Part shown: one piece after another, positions 33,857 to 42,715 of the stretch
Layout of the letters: each line of letters begins with the position of its first letter
Position numbering within the stretch: position 1 is the first letter of the stretch
Source of the DNA: JABGPL01 sp964387885
Lineage (GTDB): Bacteria > Electryoneota > AABM5-125-24 > Hatepunaeales > Hatepunaeaceae
Direction: 5' to 3'
NCBI GenBank assembly: GCA_964387885.1
Contig: CAYLYZ010000003.1
Span: forward strand, 36,401-100,400
DNA length: 64,000 bases
Notes under the pieces: generated by a model
The model's database searches: none
Told to the model about the DNA's origin: nothing
What the model saw: the letters and a program-made list of their open reading frames with translations, nothing else
Program-made: the position numbers and the translations under genes

Positions 33857-35971
33857 TCACTTCACCAGCATCAACTTAGCCGTCTTAACATTACCCTCCG
33901 CCTCCAATCGACAGAAGTATAATCCACTCGATAGATCACAACCATCCCAGATAATGTTATAAGATCCAGCCATCTGCTTTCCGTTTTGAAGAACTGTGAT
34001 TTCTCGTCCGTAGAGGTCAATGATTGAAATCATGATTTCTGAGGATTTGGGCGAGGTGTATGAAATTGTTACTGAGGAGTTGAACGGATTCGGATACACT
34101 TCATTTATTTTCAAACTTGTCGGGTATGTCTGAGGATTGATCCCCGACACCGAATGTTCTTCCCGAACAGCATCTGAAATTCTGATTTCATCTATCAAGC
34201 CGTAGAACTGACCATCCGCACTGGCTCTCGTTTCGCGTCCCCCAATAATCAACTCACCATCACCATAAACCATCGGACTGCCAACAAATTCCCATTCGAC
34301 ATAAGCGTCATCGACGAACAGAGAAATGTTTTCTCCATCATAATTTACTGCAACATAATGCCATTCGGAATTGTTTAGATTTTCCACTTCAGCACTAACA
34401 TTATACTCACCATCCTCGGTTTCAACATAAAAGTCGATTCTGTTTTGAACGTTATCTGCATTTAATGACCAGCTATACCTGTCTTCATCTAATCTCTTAC
34501 AAAGAACTGTGCCTTCGAATTCGTCTTCCTGATCCAATTTGATCCAGGCTTCAATTGTAAATTGCTCTGGTTGGAGCAATTCATTTCCTCCCCTAACAAA
34601 ACCTATAATTTCCTCATCCATAGTTGATCTCAGTCCCTGCTCCCAAAGACCGTCTGTTGCACTATACACACCATCTTCACCATTTAAATGAATAGAGTTC
34701 CCGGAGCAATCGTAATTCCAGATTTTATGGGGAGTTGTTCTAAAGATGTATGGGTATATAAACGAATCATCATTACCTCCAGCATGAGACCGAATAGTTG
34801 AAAAAATTGAATAAGATAAATCGTTATTTAATAAAGTTATAAAAGTGAACCATCGATCAAAACTAAAATCATTCCCAAGTCTTGAAGATAGAGTATCATG
34901 AATGGTGCCTGATTCATCCATAAGGTGTAGCGTCAATATTTCATGTGCAAGACCATGACCATCTGGTGAGTTTAGACTACCCGTGCATAAGTATTTATTG
35001 GAAGGCAAAGCGGTAATTTGCTGTGCCCAGCTTAGTTTTTCCATATCCTCTTGATAATATTCCTGATTAAATTCCAAATCATCTGTTAGACACACAATCC
35101 AGGAATTACCAATTGTTTGAGCAACAATTCTCGGAGGATTCCTATATCCAACTAACAGATAGCCACTATCAGTTATTGTACCATCATATAATTCCTGGGA
35201 TGTCGAATCAGCTCCAAGGTTTTCTGATCTCATTATTTGATCACCATCATCATTAAAAACCTCAGCAACACTCTGTCGTGAATTCCCTAAAAGCATATAA
35301 CCATCTTTATGCTTAAATAAATTACCAAGATTAAGTTCCCGTTCAAATAACCAGATTTCCTGCATATCAGACGAAAATTTGCTAATTTTCGTACCAAACA
35401 AATCGTCACGGCCAATTATTAAATCCCCATTCGTCGATTTAATAATTAAACATTTATACCAGATCCCTACATTATCATCTTCGTTTGATATGTCTCCCTG
35501 ATTAAGTAATTCACCGTCTTGATTATATTCGCGATAGATAAACTTATTAATAGATTCAAGATCTTCACAACCCCCAACCACCATTAAGTTGTCGTCTTCT
35601 GTTTCAACAAGATCAGTGAATCCCATATCAGTTTCATCCTCGTGGATATTGACCCACTCAATCATGAATTGCGGATTCAATTTCATCAGATACCCATCTC
35701 TCGGAGGAATTTGTCCTTCACGGTTTTCAGAATATTCAACTGTTCCGCAAATCACATATCCATCATCCTGACAGCGAATAACAGAATGTATGCCTTTAAA
35801 TCTTTCCTCAATAAAATCCACAGGTTCTGTGAACTCGGGCATTTGATTATCGAAATGCCAGAGGGCAATGGTATGTTCATCAACTTCAAACGGAGCTTCG
35901 GGAATGGCAAAAGACAAATCTGCGATTAAAATGTATAATAAACTTAGAGCACTTACGACCAATTTTTGCAT
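33857..35971 (-). CDS. Secreted LamG/propeller protein with type IX sorting domain
   Basis: A 704-residue exported protein: signal peptide at 1-22 (LSLLYILIADLSFA), then EHTIALWHFDNQ. Residues about 45-450 are WD/PQQ-like propeller repeats (GYVICGTVEYS, GYMLLGNSRQ, GYLLVGYRN). LamG/concanavalin-like sequence runs from NYDCSGNSIHLNGEDG to LIDEIRISDAVR, about 455-620. The C-terminal sorting domain is NEVYPNPFNSSVTISYTSP to TAKLMLVK. The TIALWHFD segment at the start and the CSGN segment 400 residues later look like two pieces of one LamG domain. Likely surface-bound or released, of unknown ligand. Confidence 0.85.
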   Translation of the reverse strand: MQKLVVSALSLLYILIADLSFAIPEAPFEVDEHTIALWHFDNQMPEFTEPVDFIEERFKGIHSVIRCQDDGYVICGTVEYSENREGQIPPRDGYLMKLNPQFMIEWVNIHEDETDMGFTDLVETEDDNLMVVGGCEDLESINKFIYREYNQDGELLNQGDISNEDDNVGIWYKCLIIKSTNGDLIIGRDDLFGTKISKFSSDMQEIWLFERELNLGNLFKHKDGYMLLGNSRQSVAEVFNDDGDQIMRSENLGADSTSQELYDGTITDSGYLLVGYRNPPRIVAQTIGNSWIVCLTDDLEFNQEYYQEDMEKLSWAQQITALPSNKYLCTGSLNSPDGHGLAHEILTLHLMDESGTIHDTLSSRLGNDFSFDRWFTFITLLNNDLSYSIFSTIRSHAGGNDDSFIYPYIFRTTPHKIWNYDCSGNSIHLNGEDGVYSATDGLWEQGLRSTMDEEIIGFVRGGNELLQPEQFTIEAWIKLDQEDEFEGTVLCKRLDEDRYSWSLNADNVQNRIDFYVETEDGEYNVSAEVENLNNSEWHYVAVNYDGENISLFVDDAYVEWEFVGSPMVYGDGELIIGGRETRASADGQFYGLIDEIRISDAVREEHSVSGINPQTYPTSLKINEVYPNPFNSSVTISYTSPKSSEIMISIIDLYGREITVLQNGKQMAGSYNIIWDGCDLSSGLYFCRLEAEGNVKTAKLMLVK

Positions 35972-36010
35972 CGTTTACTCCCTCTAATTTTAAAAATATT
36001 AATCAGACAA

Positions 36011-36109
36011 GTAGCCCGGGCTCTTGCAGTCCGGGAGCCTTTAAATCTTAATATTACATCATATTATGAGTGCATTTCCATATTCCCGAACCGCAAGGAT
36101 TCGGGCTAC
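36011..36109. repeat. GTAGCCC-type inverted repeat
   Basis: Arms at 36011-36036 and 36084-36109 match at about 20 of 26 positions, sharing GTAGCCCG, CTTGC and CGGGA. Single arms with the same GTAGCCCG...CTTGC core recur at 48985-49003, and a shorter CCCGGATTCTTGC at 49168-49180. Confidence 0.7.
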
Positions 36110-36224
36110 GATAATTATTCAACCGGTTCACACATAGACAATTACCACATAGTTTAATATAGACATTATTTTGTTGGTTACAACTCTGTTTTTAAAGGAT
36201 GCAATTGTAATGGCTGGGAACAGC

Positions 36225-36245
36225 GGGGTGATTCGTGAATCATCC
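36225..36245. repeat. GGTGATTCGTGAATC hairpin, single copy
   Basis: An imperfect palindrome GGGGTGATTC-GTGAATCATCC. The same unit forms a pair in inverted orientation at 45806-45880. Confidence 0.6.
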
Positions 36246-36287
36246 AAACGGTTATCTCTTGGGGATTCTGACTATTGGTTAGGTTGG

Positions 36288-36866
36288 CTACCGGTTAGTA
36301 GACCAGCGGATGGCAGAAATTGCGGCAACAAGAACGATTATCCCGAGAGCGATGTGCATTGCGAACGCATCTCCGGAACCTGCAATTTTTGGCATATAAC
36401 CGAAGTAACTTGTGAATGCAAGCGCCGTTTTTCCTGCGAATAGTGCTGCGATTTTGGCATAAACCATCATACCGAAAGCCGGAATAGCCATTGCAACATA
36501 AACTATTTGATTGAAGAGAAGTGCAGTAACCGTCAGCATTGTCGCAATCCACCCCCAGCGGCTGATGGGATTTACGAATGGTTTGGGTAATTTGGCAATT
36601 TGAGGTTGGATTCCAAGTTCAGCCATCAGGTTTGCTTCGAAATCCGTGGAAACAGAAGGCAGTTCAGAAGGAGCTATAACCGATCTCAAGGCGTCCTCAA
36701 CCCTGGCTGCAGCCGCACATTCGGAACAGGTCGCGAGATGATTCGTCAACTCTGCACTTCGCGGATCTGTCTGCCAGTTGCTCAAATCGAGTATTTCAAG
36801 CGCTTCCTTGCAGCAAATACTCGAACTGCCCGTGTTAGGGTTGTCTTTTGAAATCAGGCTAACCAC
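36288..36866 (-). CDS. Anti-sigma factor with zinc-finger (ZAS) domain
   Basis: Predicted membrane regulator holding the adjacent ECF sigma factor. 192 residues. The N-terminal half has the HxxxCxxC zinc motif (NHLATCSECAAA, about 42-53). Hydrophobic segments from about 107-130 and near the end (ALGIIVLVAAISAI) span the membrane, with VAMAIPAFGMMVYAKIAALF between. It starts downstream of the sigma gene on the same strand, the usual pairing. The signal it responds to is unknown. Confidence 0.85.
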   Translation of the reverse strand: MVSLISKDNPNTGSSSICCKEALEILDLSNWQTDPRSAELTNHLATCSECAAAARVEDALRSVIAPSELPSVSTDFEANLMAELGIQPQIAKLPKPFVNPISRWGWIATMLTVTALLFNQIVYVAMAIPAFGMMVYAKIAALFAGKTALAFTSYFGYMPKIAGSGDAFAMHIALGIIVLVAAISAIRWSTNR

Positions 36867-36927
36867 TCTTCTAACTAAAACTCCTTTTTGTTTTCAACCT
36901 TTCCCGAATGTAACTCAGGATGTTTGT

Positions 36928-37008
36928 CGTCGCGAGGAACGCAGAGACGAAGCGATCTCTTTGGCACTGCATACTTTCGGGGATTGCTTCACTTCGTTCG
37001 CAAAGACG
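36928..37008. repeat. Inverted repeat lodged between sigma and anti-sigma genes
   Basis: Left arm 36928-36957 (CGTCGCGAGGAACGCAGAGA) and right arm 36981-37008 pair imperfectly. The arm type is a repeat seen in many unrelated bacterial genomes. It fills most of the 153-bp gap in an otherwise likely bicistronic unit and could alter anti-sigma expression. Confidence 0.65.
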
Positions 37009-37019
37009 TTACTTTTATC

Positions 37020-37592
37020 TCATTCCTTACCACGCTCCGCAAGTGCTGCATCCCGCAAATTTGCTTTGGCTCGATGTATCGTTGCTTTAACCGTTCCCAT
37101 CTTCAAACCGGTTATATCAGCTATCTCCTGATAATTCTGCCCCTGTAAGTAATATAATGTCAAAACCTGCTTATGGGAAGAGGGAAGTGACTCAAAAAGC
37201 ACTTCGAGGTATTGTCGCTGTTCAAATCCTGAAATAAACTGATCTTCTTTGCCAATCCGGGCGTAAACCGGATTGTCGTCGTCTTTATCACCTTCTTCAT
37301 AAGGCGTCATCTCCATCGCTCGACCCTTTTTATCAAGGTGTGATGCACAAACATTCCAGGCTATCCGGTACATCCATGTATTAAGAGCGCTATCACCTCT
37401 GAATTTTGCCAGTCCTTTCCAGACGCGAATAAAAACTTCCTGGGTCAGGTCTTCTGCATCCTGCGTCCCCTTCGTAACCCGCCTGCAGAACAAGAACATC
37501 CTGTCCTTAAATTCATCCATGAGCTGCCGAAATGCTAATTCCGGTTTGCTTTTATAGGTAGCGAGGAACTGCTTTTCATCAAACGCACTCAA
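37020..37592 (-). CDS. ECF-family RNA polymerase sigma factor
   Basis: Group 4 sigma factor, 190 residues. Region 2 covers about 18-85 (FRQLMDEFKDRMFLFCRRVTK, then AEDLTQEVFIRVWKGLAKFRGDSALNTWMYRIA in pieces). Region 4 is about 128-185, with the helix-turn-helix NYQEIADITGLKMGTVKATIHRAKANLR. It is paired with a zinc-finger anti-sigma factor, so it is probably held inactive until an envelope or oxidative signal. Target genes cannot be named. Confidence 0.94.
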   Translation of the reverse strand: MSAFDEKQFLATYKSKPELAFRQLMDEFKDRMFLFCRRVTKGTQDAEDLTQEVFIRVWKGLAKFRGDSALNTWMYRIAWNVCASHLDKKGRAMEMTPYEEGDKDDDNPVYARIGKEDQFISGFEQRQYLEVLFESLPSSHKQVLTLYYLQGQNYQEIADITGLKMGTVKATIHRAKANLRDAALAERGKE

Positions 37593-37697
37593 ATACTGAC
37601 CCTTTTTGCCGGTTTCATACTCTTAGACCTCAGCATTATAAGAAATGTTGCACAAAAAACAAATAATTAGTATTTTTAAACATGAATTTGGGAAATA

Positions 37698-37764
37698 GAG
37701 TGCGCGCTTCAGCGCGTTTTTCAGGTTGCTGAATATTAGGTTCTTACGCGCTAAGCGCGCACTC
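37698..37764. repeat. GAGTGCGCGC inverted repeat
   Basis: Arms GAGTGCGCGCTTCAGCGCGT (37698-37717) and the complement of GAGTGCGCGCTTAGCGCGT (37746-37764) differ by one base insertion. Each arm contains its own GCGCGC/GCGCGT palindrome. It lies in the 282-bp gap between the sigma gene and the Omp85 gene, which holds no other feature. Confidence 0.75.
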
Positions 37765-37874
37765 AAGACATGAGACTAATGTCACTTTCTCGAATCGACT
37801 AGGAATCTCAAACTTTTCCGGGAACTAAAACTTGAGTAAAATACAAAAAACAACTCCGAGAATATCTCGATAAT

Positions 37875-39539
37875 ATGAAAAAGAGCATATTATTACTCCC
37901 GATTGTTATTTATGTCCTATCTTTCAGCAATTTAGCTTTCTCTGAGACTAACAAATCCAATTTGGTGTTTCATTCACACCACTTCTCTTCAGAAGAATGC
38001 CTCTCTTTCACATCAGATAATATCAGAGCAAACAGAGAAACGCAGGATTTAAAACCAATACTCAATAATTTGCTTGATAGGTTCTCCGAACTCGGCTATC
38101 CATTAGCTCGAATTGACTCGATTGTCAAATCAGCTTCTCTAATTGATATATTTCTCACAGATGGACCAAAAGCTTTTGGTAAACAATCATTTGATGATCC
38201 CGGGCTTACAGAAATATCAATCTCTAATCGAGAAATTAACAGGGAAATAATCCTTGAATCGGTAAACAAAGCGTTAGAGCAACTGACAAATTCGGGTTAT
38301 CCATTTGCCTCAATTTCGATTATACCTAATGATATCCAATTAAATGAAGATTCTCTGACAATGAATATTCAGTATTCTGTCAACAAGGGTGAGTTTATCC
38401 GTGTAAACGGAGTAAAATTTCCGGGACAGTTGTTCCCGAATTCAAACTTCTTAACTCTTGAAAGTCGTATTCAACGTGGTGATGTATTCTCTGCGGAAGT
38501 GTTAAAGCAGGGAATAGGAAAACTAAAGCGTCTTGAGAATATCCAAACAGTTGGGGACGTCAGTTTACGGTTTTCAAGCCCTGGGATTGTGGATATAATA
38601 ATCCCTGTTGAAGAAAGGAGTATCAACTCATTTTCAGGAATGGCTACAATAAACCCCGGTGATGGCACTCCATTTGGGAAAGCTGAAATCAGTTTTGGGA
38701 ATATCTTTGGTACAGGAAGAAAACTCCATTTCGGATGGTCAGGATTAAGCGAAAACCAACAGGGTATCCAGGTTAAGTACAGGGAGCCCTGGTTGTTCTT
38801 ATATCCATTTCATATTGATCTCGGAATGACCAGAAAATCTGAGGATACCCTCGAGACATTTACGAGTTATAACGCTGAATTGAGCTGGAATCCGGACATG
38901 CATCTCTCCGTCGGAACAGACCTGAACCGGGAAGTGATAGTCCATACAATCGAAAATCAAGAGGAAAAACATATCAACACAATGTGGATTGGCGGGCTTT
39001 TAAGTATTGATTACCTTGATCATAATTGGAATCCGACCAGAGGTTTTCAATTTAGTACCAAGACCTCTGCAGGATTTAGGAAACTTGAAAGAGAAAATTC
39101 GTCAGAGACCGTTCATCGCGAAGAACTTAGCGTCCGTTTTGCTTTTCCTTTGAAACCATCATTTATTGCGTATTTCAAAGCTGAATCAAAACACTTGACA
39201 GCAGACAGGGTTAACTCAACCGAAATGATCAGGATTGGTGGCTTGAATACAGTACGCGGATATAGTGAAGAACGCTTTCGTGCACTTAGAAGTAGTTGGT
39301 TAAATACTGAATTTAGATGGAGACCGAATTTAGAAAGCTATTATGGGATTTTTGCAGATGTTGGCTTTATCCATCAGAGCAACTCGCAATACAGTGCCCA
39401 AGACAAGTATTTATCATCAATTGGGATTACATCCGAATTCACATCTCGTGCCGGTCGTATCGGATTTGCATTAGGACTTGGTGCGGGTGAGTCTCTGCAG
39501 CAATCCCGCCTCCATTTCAGGATTCAAACCCTGTTTTAG
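37875..39539 (+). CDS. Omp85/BamA-TamA-family outer membrane protein
   Basis: A 554-residue outer-membrane protein. The signal peptide is at 1-23 (LLPIVIYVLSFSNLAFS). POTRA-like segments occupy about 50-240 (VNKALEQLTNSGYPFASISI; VNGVKFPGQLFPN; EVLKQGIGKLKRLENIQ). The C-terminal beta-barrel begins near 250 and has the conserved RIGGLNTVRGYSEE motif and a terminal Phe (QTLF). Length is short for BamA (about 750-800), closer to TamA or a substrate-specific Omp85. Cargo is unknown. Confidence 0.85.
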   Translation: MKKSILLLPIVIYVLSFSNLAFSETNKSNLVFHSHHFSSEECLSFTSDNIRANRETQDLKPILNNLLDRFSELGYPLARIDSIVKSASLIDIFLTDGPKAFGKQSFDDPGLTEISISNREINREIILESVNKALEQLTNSGYPFASISIIPNDIQLNEDSLTMNIQYSVNKGEFIRVNGVKFPGQLFPNSNFLTLESRIQRGDVFSAEVLKQGIGKLKRLENIQTVGDVSLRFSSPGIVDIIIPVEERSINSFSGMATINPGDGTPFGKAEISFGNIFGTGRKLHFGWSGLSENQQGIQVKYREPWLFLYPFHIDLGMTRKSEDTLETFTSYNAELSWNPDMHLSVGTDLNREVIVHTIENQEEKHINTMWIGGLLSIDYLDHNWNPTRGFQFSTKTSAGFRKLERENSSETVHREELSVRFAFPLKPSFIAYFKAESKHLTADRVNSTEMIRIGGLNTVRGYSEERFRALRSSWLNTEFRWRPNLESYYGIFADVGFIHQSNSQYSAQDKYLSSIGITSEFTSRAGRIGFALGLGAGESLQQSRLHFRIQTLF

Positions 39540-39643
39540 ATACATTGAATTTATTTGCACTTCAGGAGAAACATAATTGAAACTTTCTAAAAAGGGAATA
39601 TGTCATTACATTGTGAGGTTATGAGTAATTTGTGGAAATCTAA

Positions 39644-40393
39644 ATGAGCCTGAAGCTCGATTATCAAATCGGATCTGCAACCCATGTTGGTAGAGTCCGC
39701 CTTGAGAACCAGGATCGATGTGTATCCTTTGACCTTCCGGATTCAAAAGGCTGCGTAATCCTTGTCGCAGATGGTATGGGTGGTCATCAAGGTGGCAGCA
39801 ACGCTGCTGAAATCGCAGCCGAGAGTGTACGTTTTGTTCTGAACCGGCCATTTAAGAAACCCGAACAAGCTCTCAAAGATTCTTTCGCCCGGGCTCATAA
39901 GATATTAGTTAAAGAAGCTGCAAGTACTCCCGCATATAGAAATATGGGTACAACTGTTAGTATTGTGTGCTACTCAAATAGTAAAATTTTTTGTGCTCAC
40001 ATAGGCGATTCTAGAATTTACAAATTTGATTCAACAGGTACAACACAACTGAGTACCGATCACTCTTTTGTTCAGGAAATGATCCGTCAGGGAGTGTTAA
40101 CTAAGAAACAGGCGCAAAATCACCCTGATGATAACGTACTTGTAAAAGCACTAACAGCCAGCACTTCTGATCCTCCGGATATAATCGGACCGATCCAGCC
40201 CAAAGCCGATGATGTTTTTATCGTTTGTTCGGATGGTCTCTGGAAAATGCTCTCGGATGACAAAATGTGCAAAATTGCTATCGGTTCAGACGCTCAGACT
40301 GCTGCCGAAGAACTCGTTGATAATGCGAACGCCAATGGTGGCAAAGACAATATTGCCGTAAGTGTTTTAAAAATACTCCCCAACAAACCTTGA
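39644..40393 (+). CDS. PP2C-family serine/threonine phosphatase
   Basis: Metal-dependent protein phosphatase, 249 residues. Metal-binding motifs are ENQDRC, VADGMGGHQGGSNAAEIA, CAHIGDSRIY, CSDGLWKML and GGKDNIAVSV. It could counter an Hanks-type kinase, none of which is in the window. 10 bp before the uridine kinase. Confidence 0.93.
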   Translation: MSLKLDYQIGSATHVGRVRLENQDRCVSFDLPDSKGCVILVADGMGGHQGGSNAAEIAAESVRFVLNRPFKKPEQALKDSFARAHKILVKEAASTPAYRNMGTTVSIVCYSNSKIFCAHIGDSRIYKFDSTGTTQLSTDHSFVQEMIRQGVLTKKQAQNHPDDNVLVKALTASTSDPPDIIGPIQPKADDVFIVCSDGLWKMLSDDKMCKIAIGSDAQTAAEELVDNANANGGKDNIAVSVLKILPNKP

Positions 40394-40402
40394 TAAGTAT
40401 AA

Positions 40403-41068
40403 ATGCAGAATAGTTCATTTGACCAAAAAAACCGAACACCTCTAACACCGCCTGAACCATACATGATAGGTATTGCAGGACCATCTTCAGCTGGAAAATC
40501 AACAATATCACAAAATTTAATCCATGCATTACCAGAGGGTGAAGCGATAATTATCGGCATGGATTCATACTACCTGGATATGCCGGTAATCCCATTGGAC
40601 GATATCGAAGCCTGGAATTTTGATCGACCCGAATCATTTGATAAGGAGCTGATGGTTAAACAGATACTTTCACTCTCACAAGGTGAAGCAATCGAAAAGC
40701 CATTATATAGCTACAAGCGACATTGCCGTGATTCAAAAGGTGTAATGGTATATCCAGCCAAATTTATTATCGTTGAGGGGTTATATACATTATACTGGCC
40801 CGAACTGCGAGGATTATACCTGACATCCGCCTTCATCACAGCTCAACAAACTGTCTGCAGGTCAAGAAAAATGCACCGGGATTTGACCGAAAGAAATTTG
40901 ACTCCCGAATACTCAACAGAACAATACGAATCATTTGTACTGCCAATGTATGGCAAACATATCCATCCTACCAGAATCTACGCTGATATAATGATCGATG
41001 GTGAGGGTAAAGTTGAAGATTCGGTCAGCATACTCCTCGGAAGGATTGAAGAAATACTATCACGGTGA
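40403..41068 (+). CDS. udk: Uridine kinase
   Basis: Phosphorylates uridine or cytidine for salvage. The 221-residue product has P-loop GIAGPSSAGKSTIS, the MDSYYLD active-site segment, NFDRPESFD, PLYSYKRHCR and FIIVEGLYTLYWPEL. The NTPase core is complete. The short spacing to the phosphatase suggests one transcript. Confidence 0.93.
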   Translation: MQNSSFDQKNRTPLTPPEPYMIGIAGPSSAGKSTISQNLIHALPEGEAIIIGMDSYYLDMPVIPLDDIEAWNFDRPESFDKELMVKQILSLSQGEAIEKPLYSYKRHCRDSKGVMVYPAKFIIVEGLYTLYWPELRGLYLTSAFITAQQTVCRSRKMHRDLTERNLTPEYSTEQYESFVLPMYGKHIHPTRIYADIMIDGEGKVEDSVSILLGRIEEILSR

Positions 41069-41103
41069 TCAGTAAGTAACATATAACAACTTTTAGGAAT
41101 AAT

Positions 41104-41179
41104 CGAGTGTCGTCGGGCGTCCTCGCCTGGCGAAATAACAACAACTTAAGTGTCAGGCGAGGACGCCCGACACCACTCG
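41104..41179. repeat. Intergenic inverted repeat, GTC-GGGCG family copy 2
   Basis: The arms share a perfect 18-base core (GTCGGGCGTCCTCGCCTG, 41112-41129, and its complement), with CGAGTG at both outer edges. It is placed between the convergent ends of udk and fetB, where it may serve as a transcription stop. Confidence 0.8.
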
Positions 41180-41234
41180 TTGGTAATTCTCGGACAACCT
41201 CGGAATGTATATCCCCCAACACCGGGGTACTTTT

Positions 41235-42047
41235 CTATTTACTCCGAATCCGCTCTACCAGCAATTGGTGCCTGTCATTAAATAGTCTTCGATAAACGAG
41301 TAAGACAGATAACATGCATCCCAGAACCGTAGCAGCAGTAATCATAAACATTACAACGATTTGATATTTTACTGCCTCGAGTGGATCCGCGCCGGCGAGA
41401 ATCTGTCCCGTCATCATCCCCGGTAATGAGACTAAGCCGGTAGCCATCATCGTATTAATTATAGGTATCATACCCCTTTTTAGAGACGACCTGACCGGAA
41501 AACTCGCCGCTTCCCAGCGGGTCGCTCCCAACGAAAGCTCCATTTCTACTTTGTCCCGACTGGTTGATAATTCTTCGAGGAATTGATCAAGGCTTAATGA
41601 AATTCCTGTCAGGGCATTACCGAATACCATCCCCGCAAGTGGAATAACATACCTTGGTTGATACCACGGATCGACGCTGATTACTAATTGGGTAACAACT
41701 GAAGTAGTTACAAATCCAGTTAAGCCAAGGGTAATAATGGCAACCCAAAACACACCTTTTATTGTGCGGTTGATATTACTAATTGCCGTGTATGCAGCAG
41801 CTGATGTCATAAAGACAAGAACGATAACAAGAGGTACAGGATTATCGATCCTGAAAACATACCTTAGAATATACCCGACCAGAAGAAGTTGAATTACTGT
41901 TCTGGCTGAAGCTAATAATAACCTCTTCTCAAGCTTAAGATGCAAAAGAACACTAATCAAACCTGCGGCTAAAATCAACACACCACTTATAGAAAGATCA
42001 GTAATACTCAGTTGGATTATCGGAACTAAAGAGGAATTAGAGTTCAT
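41235..42047 (-). CDS. fetB: FetB-like ABC exporter permease (UPF0014)
   Basis: Polytopic membrane protein of 270 residues with about seven hydrophobic segments. Family landmarks are ARTVIQLLLVGYILRYVF, the AGMVFGNALTGISLSLD stretch, and EMELSLGATRWEA followed by TGLVSLPGMMTGQILAGADPL. E. coli FetAB exports iron and protects against oxidative stress; other homologues carry different cargo. The gene overlaps its ATPase partner by 4 bp. Confidence 0.9.
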   Translation of the reverse strand: MNSNSSLVPIIQLSITDLSISGVLILAAGLISVLLHLKLEKRLLLASARTVIQLLLVGYILRYVFRIDNPVPLVIVLVFMTSAAAYTAISNINRTIKGVFWVAIITLGLTGFVTTSVVTQLVISVDPWYQPRYVIPLAGMVFGNALTGISLSLDQFLEELSTSRDKVEMELSLGATRWEAASFPVRSSLKRGMIPIINTMMATGLVSLPGMMTGQILAGADPLEAVKYQIVVMFMITAATVLGCMLSVLLVYRRLFNDRHQLLVERIRSK

Positions 42048-42715
42048 AATCTTCTATCCTGAACTGCTAAATCCAGCTTAAAATGCTGGTTGAATAGCCT
42101 TTTGTTCTTTTGAAAATTATGAGTAACTGTTATAATACCTGTGCCATTTTGAAGCTCATCCTGAATAAGTTGGTTCACGAGCTTTTCAGACTCTTCGTCC
42201 AATGCACTTGTAGGTTCATCGAGCATCAGGACATTCGGATGGAGTAAAATTGCTCTTATCAAACATACCCGCTGCTTCTGTCCAACAGATAATTCCAACG
42301 CATCCTGATCTAAAATCCTACTATCGAGTCCCGCACGCGAAAGAAGCCCGAGAGCCTCAGCTTCAGAAAATCCTGTTTTCCCGGAAACTTTGTAAATGAA
42401 GGGACGTACTAAGTTTTCTCGCACAGTTCCCTTGAACAATACAGGTTGCTGACTGAGAAGAATTACCTCTCTTCTGTATTGAGGCATGCTGTAGGAAACA
42501 ATTGGTTTGTCTTTGTAAAGTATTGAACCTTTGGTGAGATCAAGTAATCCTGTAATAATTCTCAGGAGTGTTGTCTTTCCGGATCCTGATTGTCCTGTAA
42601 TCGCAATTTGCTCACCTGGATTAAGTATAAAACTGATATCTGATAACAGAAGTTTGCTTCCAATTTCTACACTGACTTGATCTAATTTTAATAAATTTCT
42701 CAGGTTTTTAACCAA
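42044..42715 (-). CDS. fetA: FetA-like ABC transporter ATP-binding protein
   Basis: ATPase of the exporter, 223 residues. Walker A GQSGSGKTTLLR is near 38-49, Q-loop LLSQQPVLFKG, ABC signature LSVGQKQR, Walker B VLMLDEPTSALDEES and switch His in VTHNF are all in place. The start overlaps the glycosyltransferase end by 8 bp, so the three genes form a tight unit though they look functionally unrelated. Confidence 0.9.
   Translation of the reverse strand: MVKNLRNLLKLDQVSVEIGSKLLLSDISFILNPGEQIAITGQSGSGKTTLLRIITGLLDLTKGSILYKDKPIVSYSMPQYRREVILLSQQPVLFKGTVRENLVRPFIYKVSGKTGFSEAEALGLLSRAGLDSRILDQDALELSVGQKQRVCLIRAILLHPNVLMLDEPTSALDEESEKLVNQLIQDELQNGTGIITVTHNFQKNKRLFNQHFKLDLAVQDRRL

Larger units (their letters stand above)
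35972..36287. other. Intergenic region with two repeat elements
   Basis: This 316-bp region between the convergent ends carries the GTAGCCC inverted repeat (36011-36109) and a GGTGATTCGTGAATC hairpin (36225-36245). No coding sequence is supported. Confidence 0.6.

Noticed and set aside
36928..37008. Small RNA gene between sigma and anti-sigma genes
   Set aside because: The sequence is better explained as a repeat element; no promoter or terminator supports an RNA gene.
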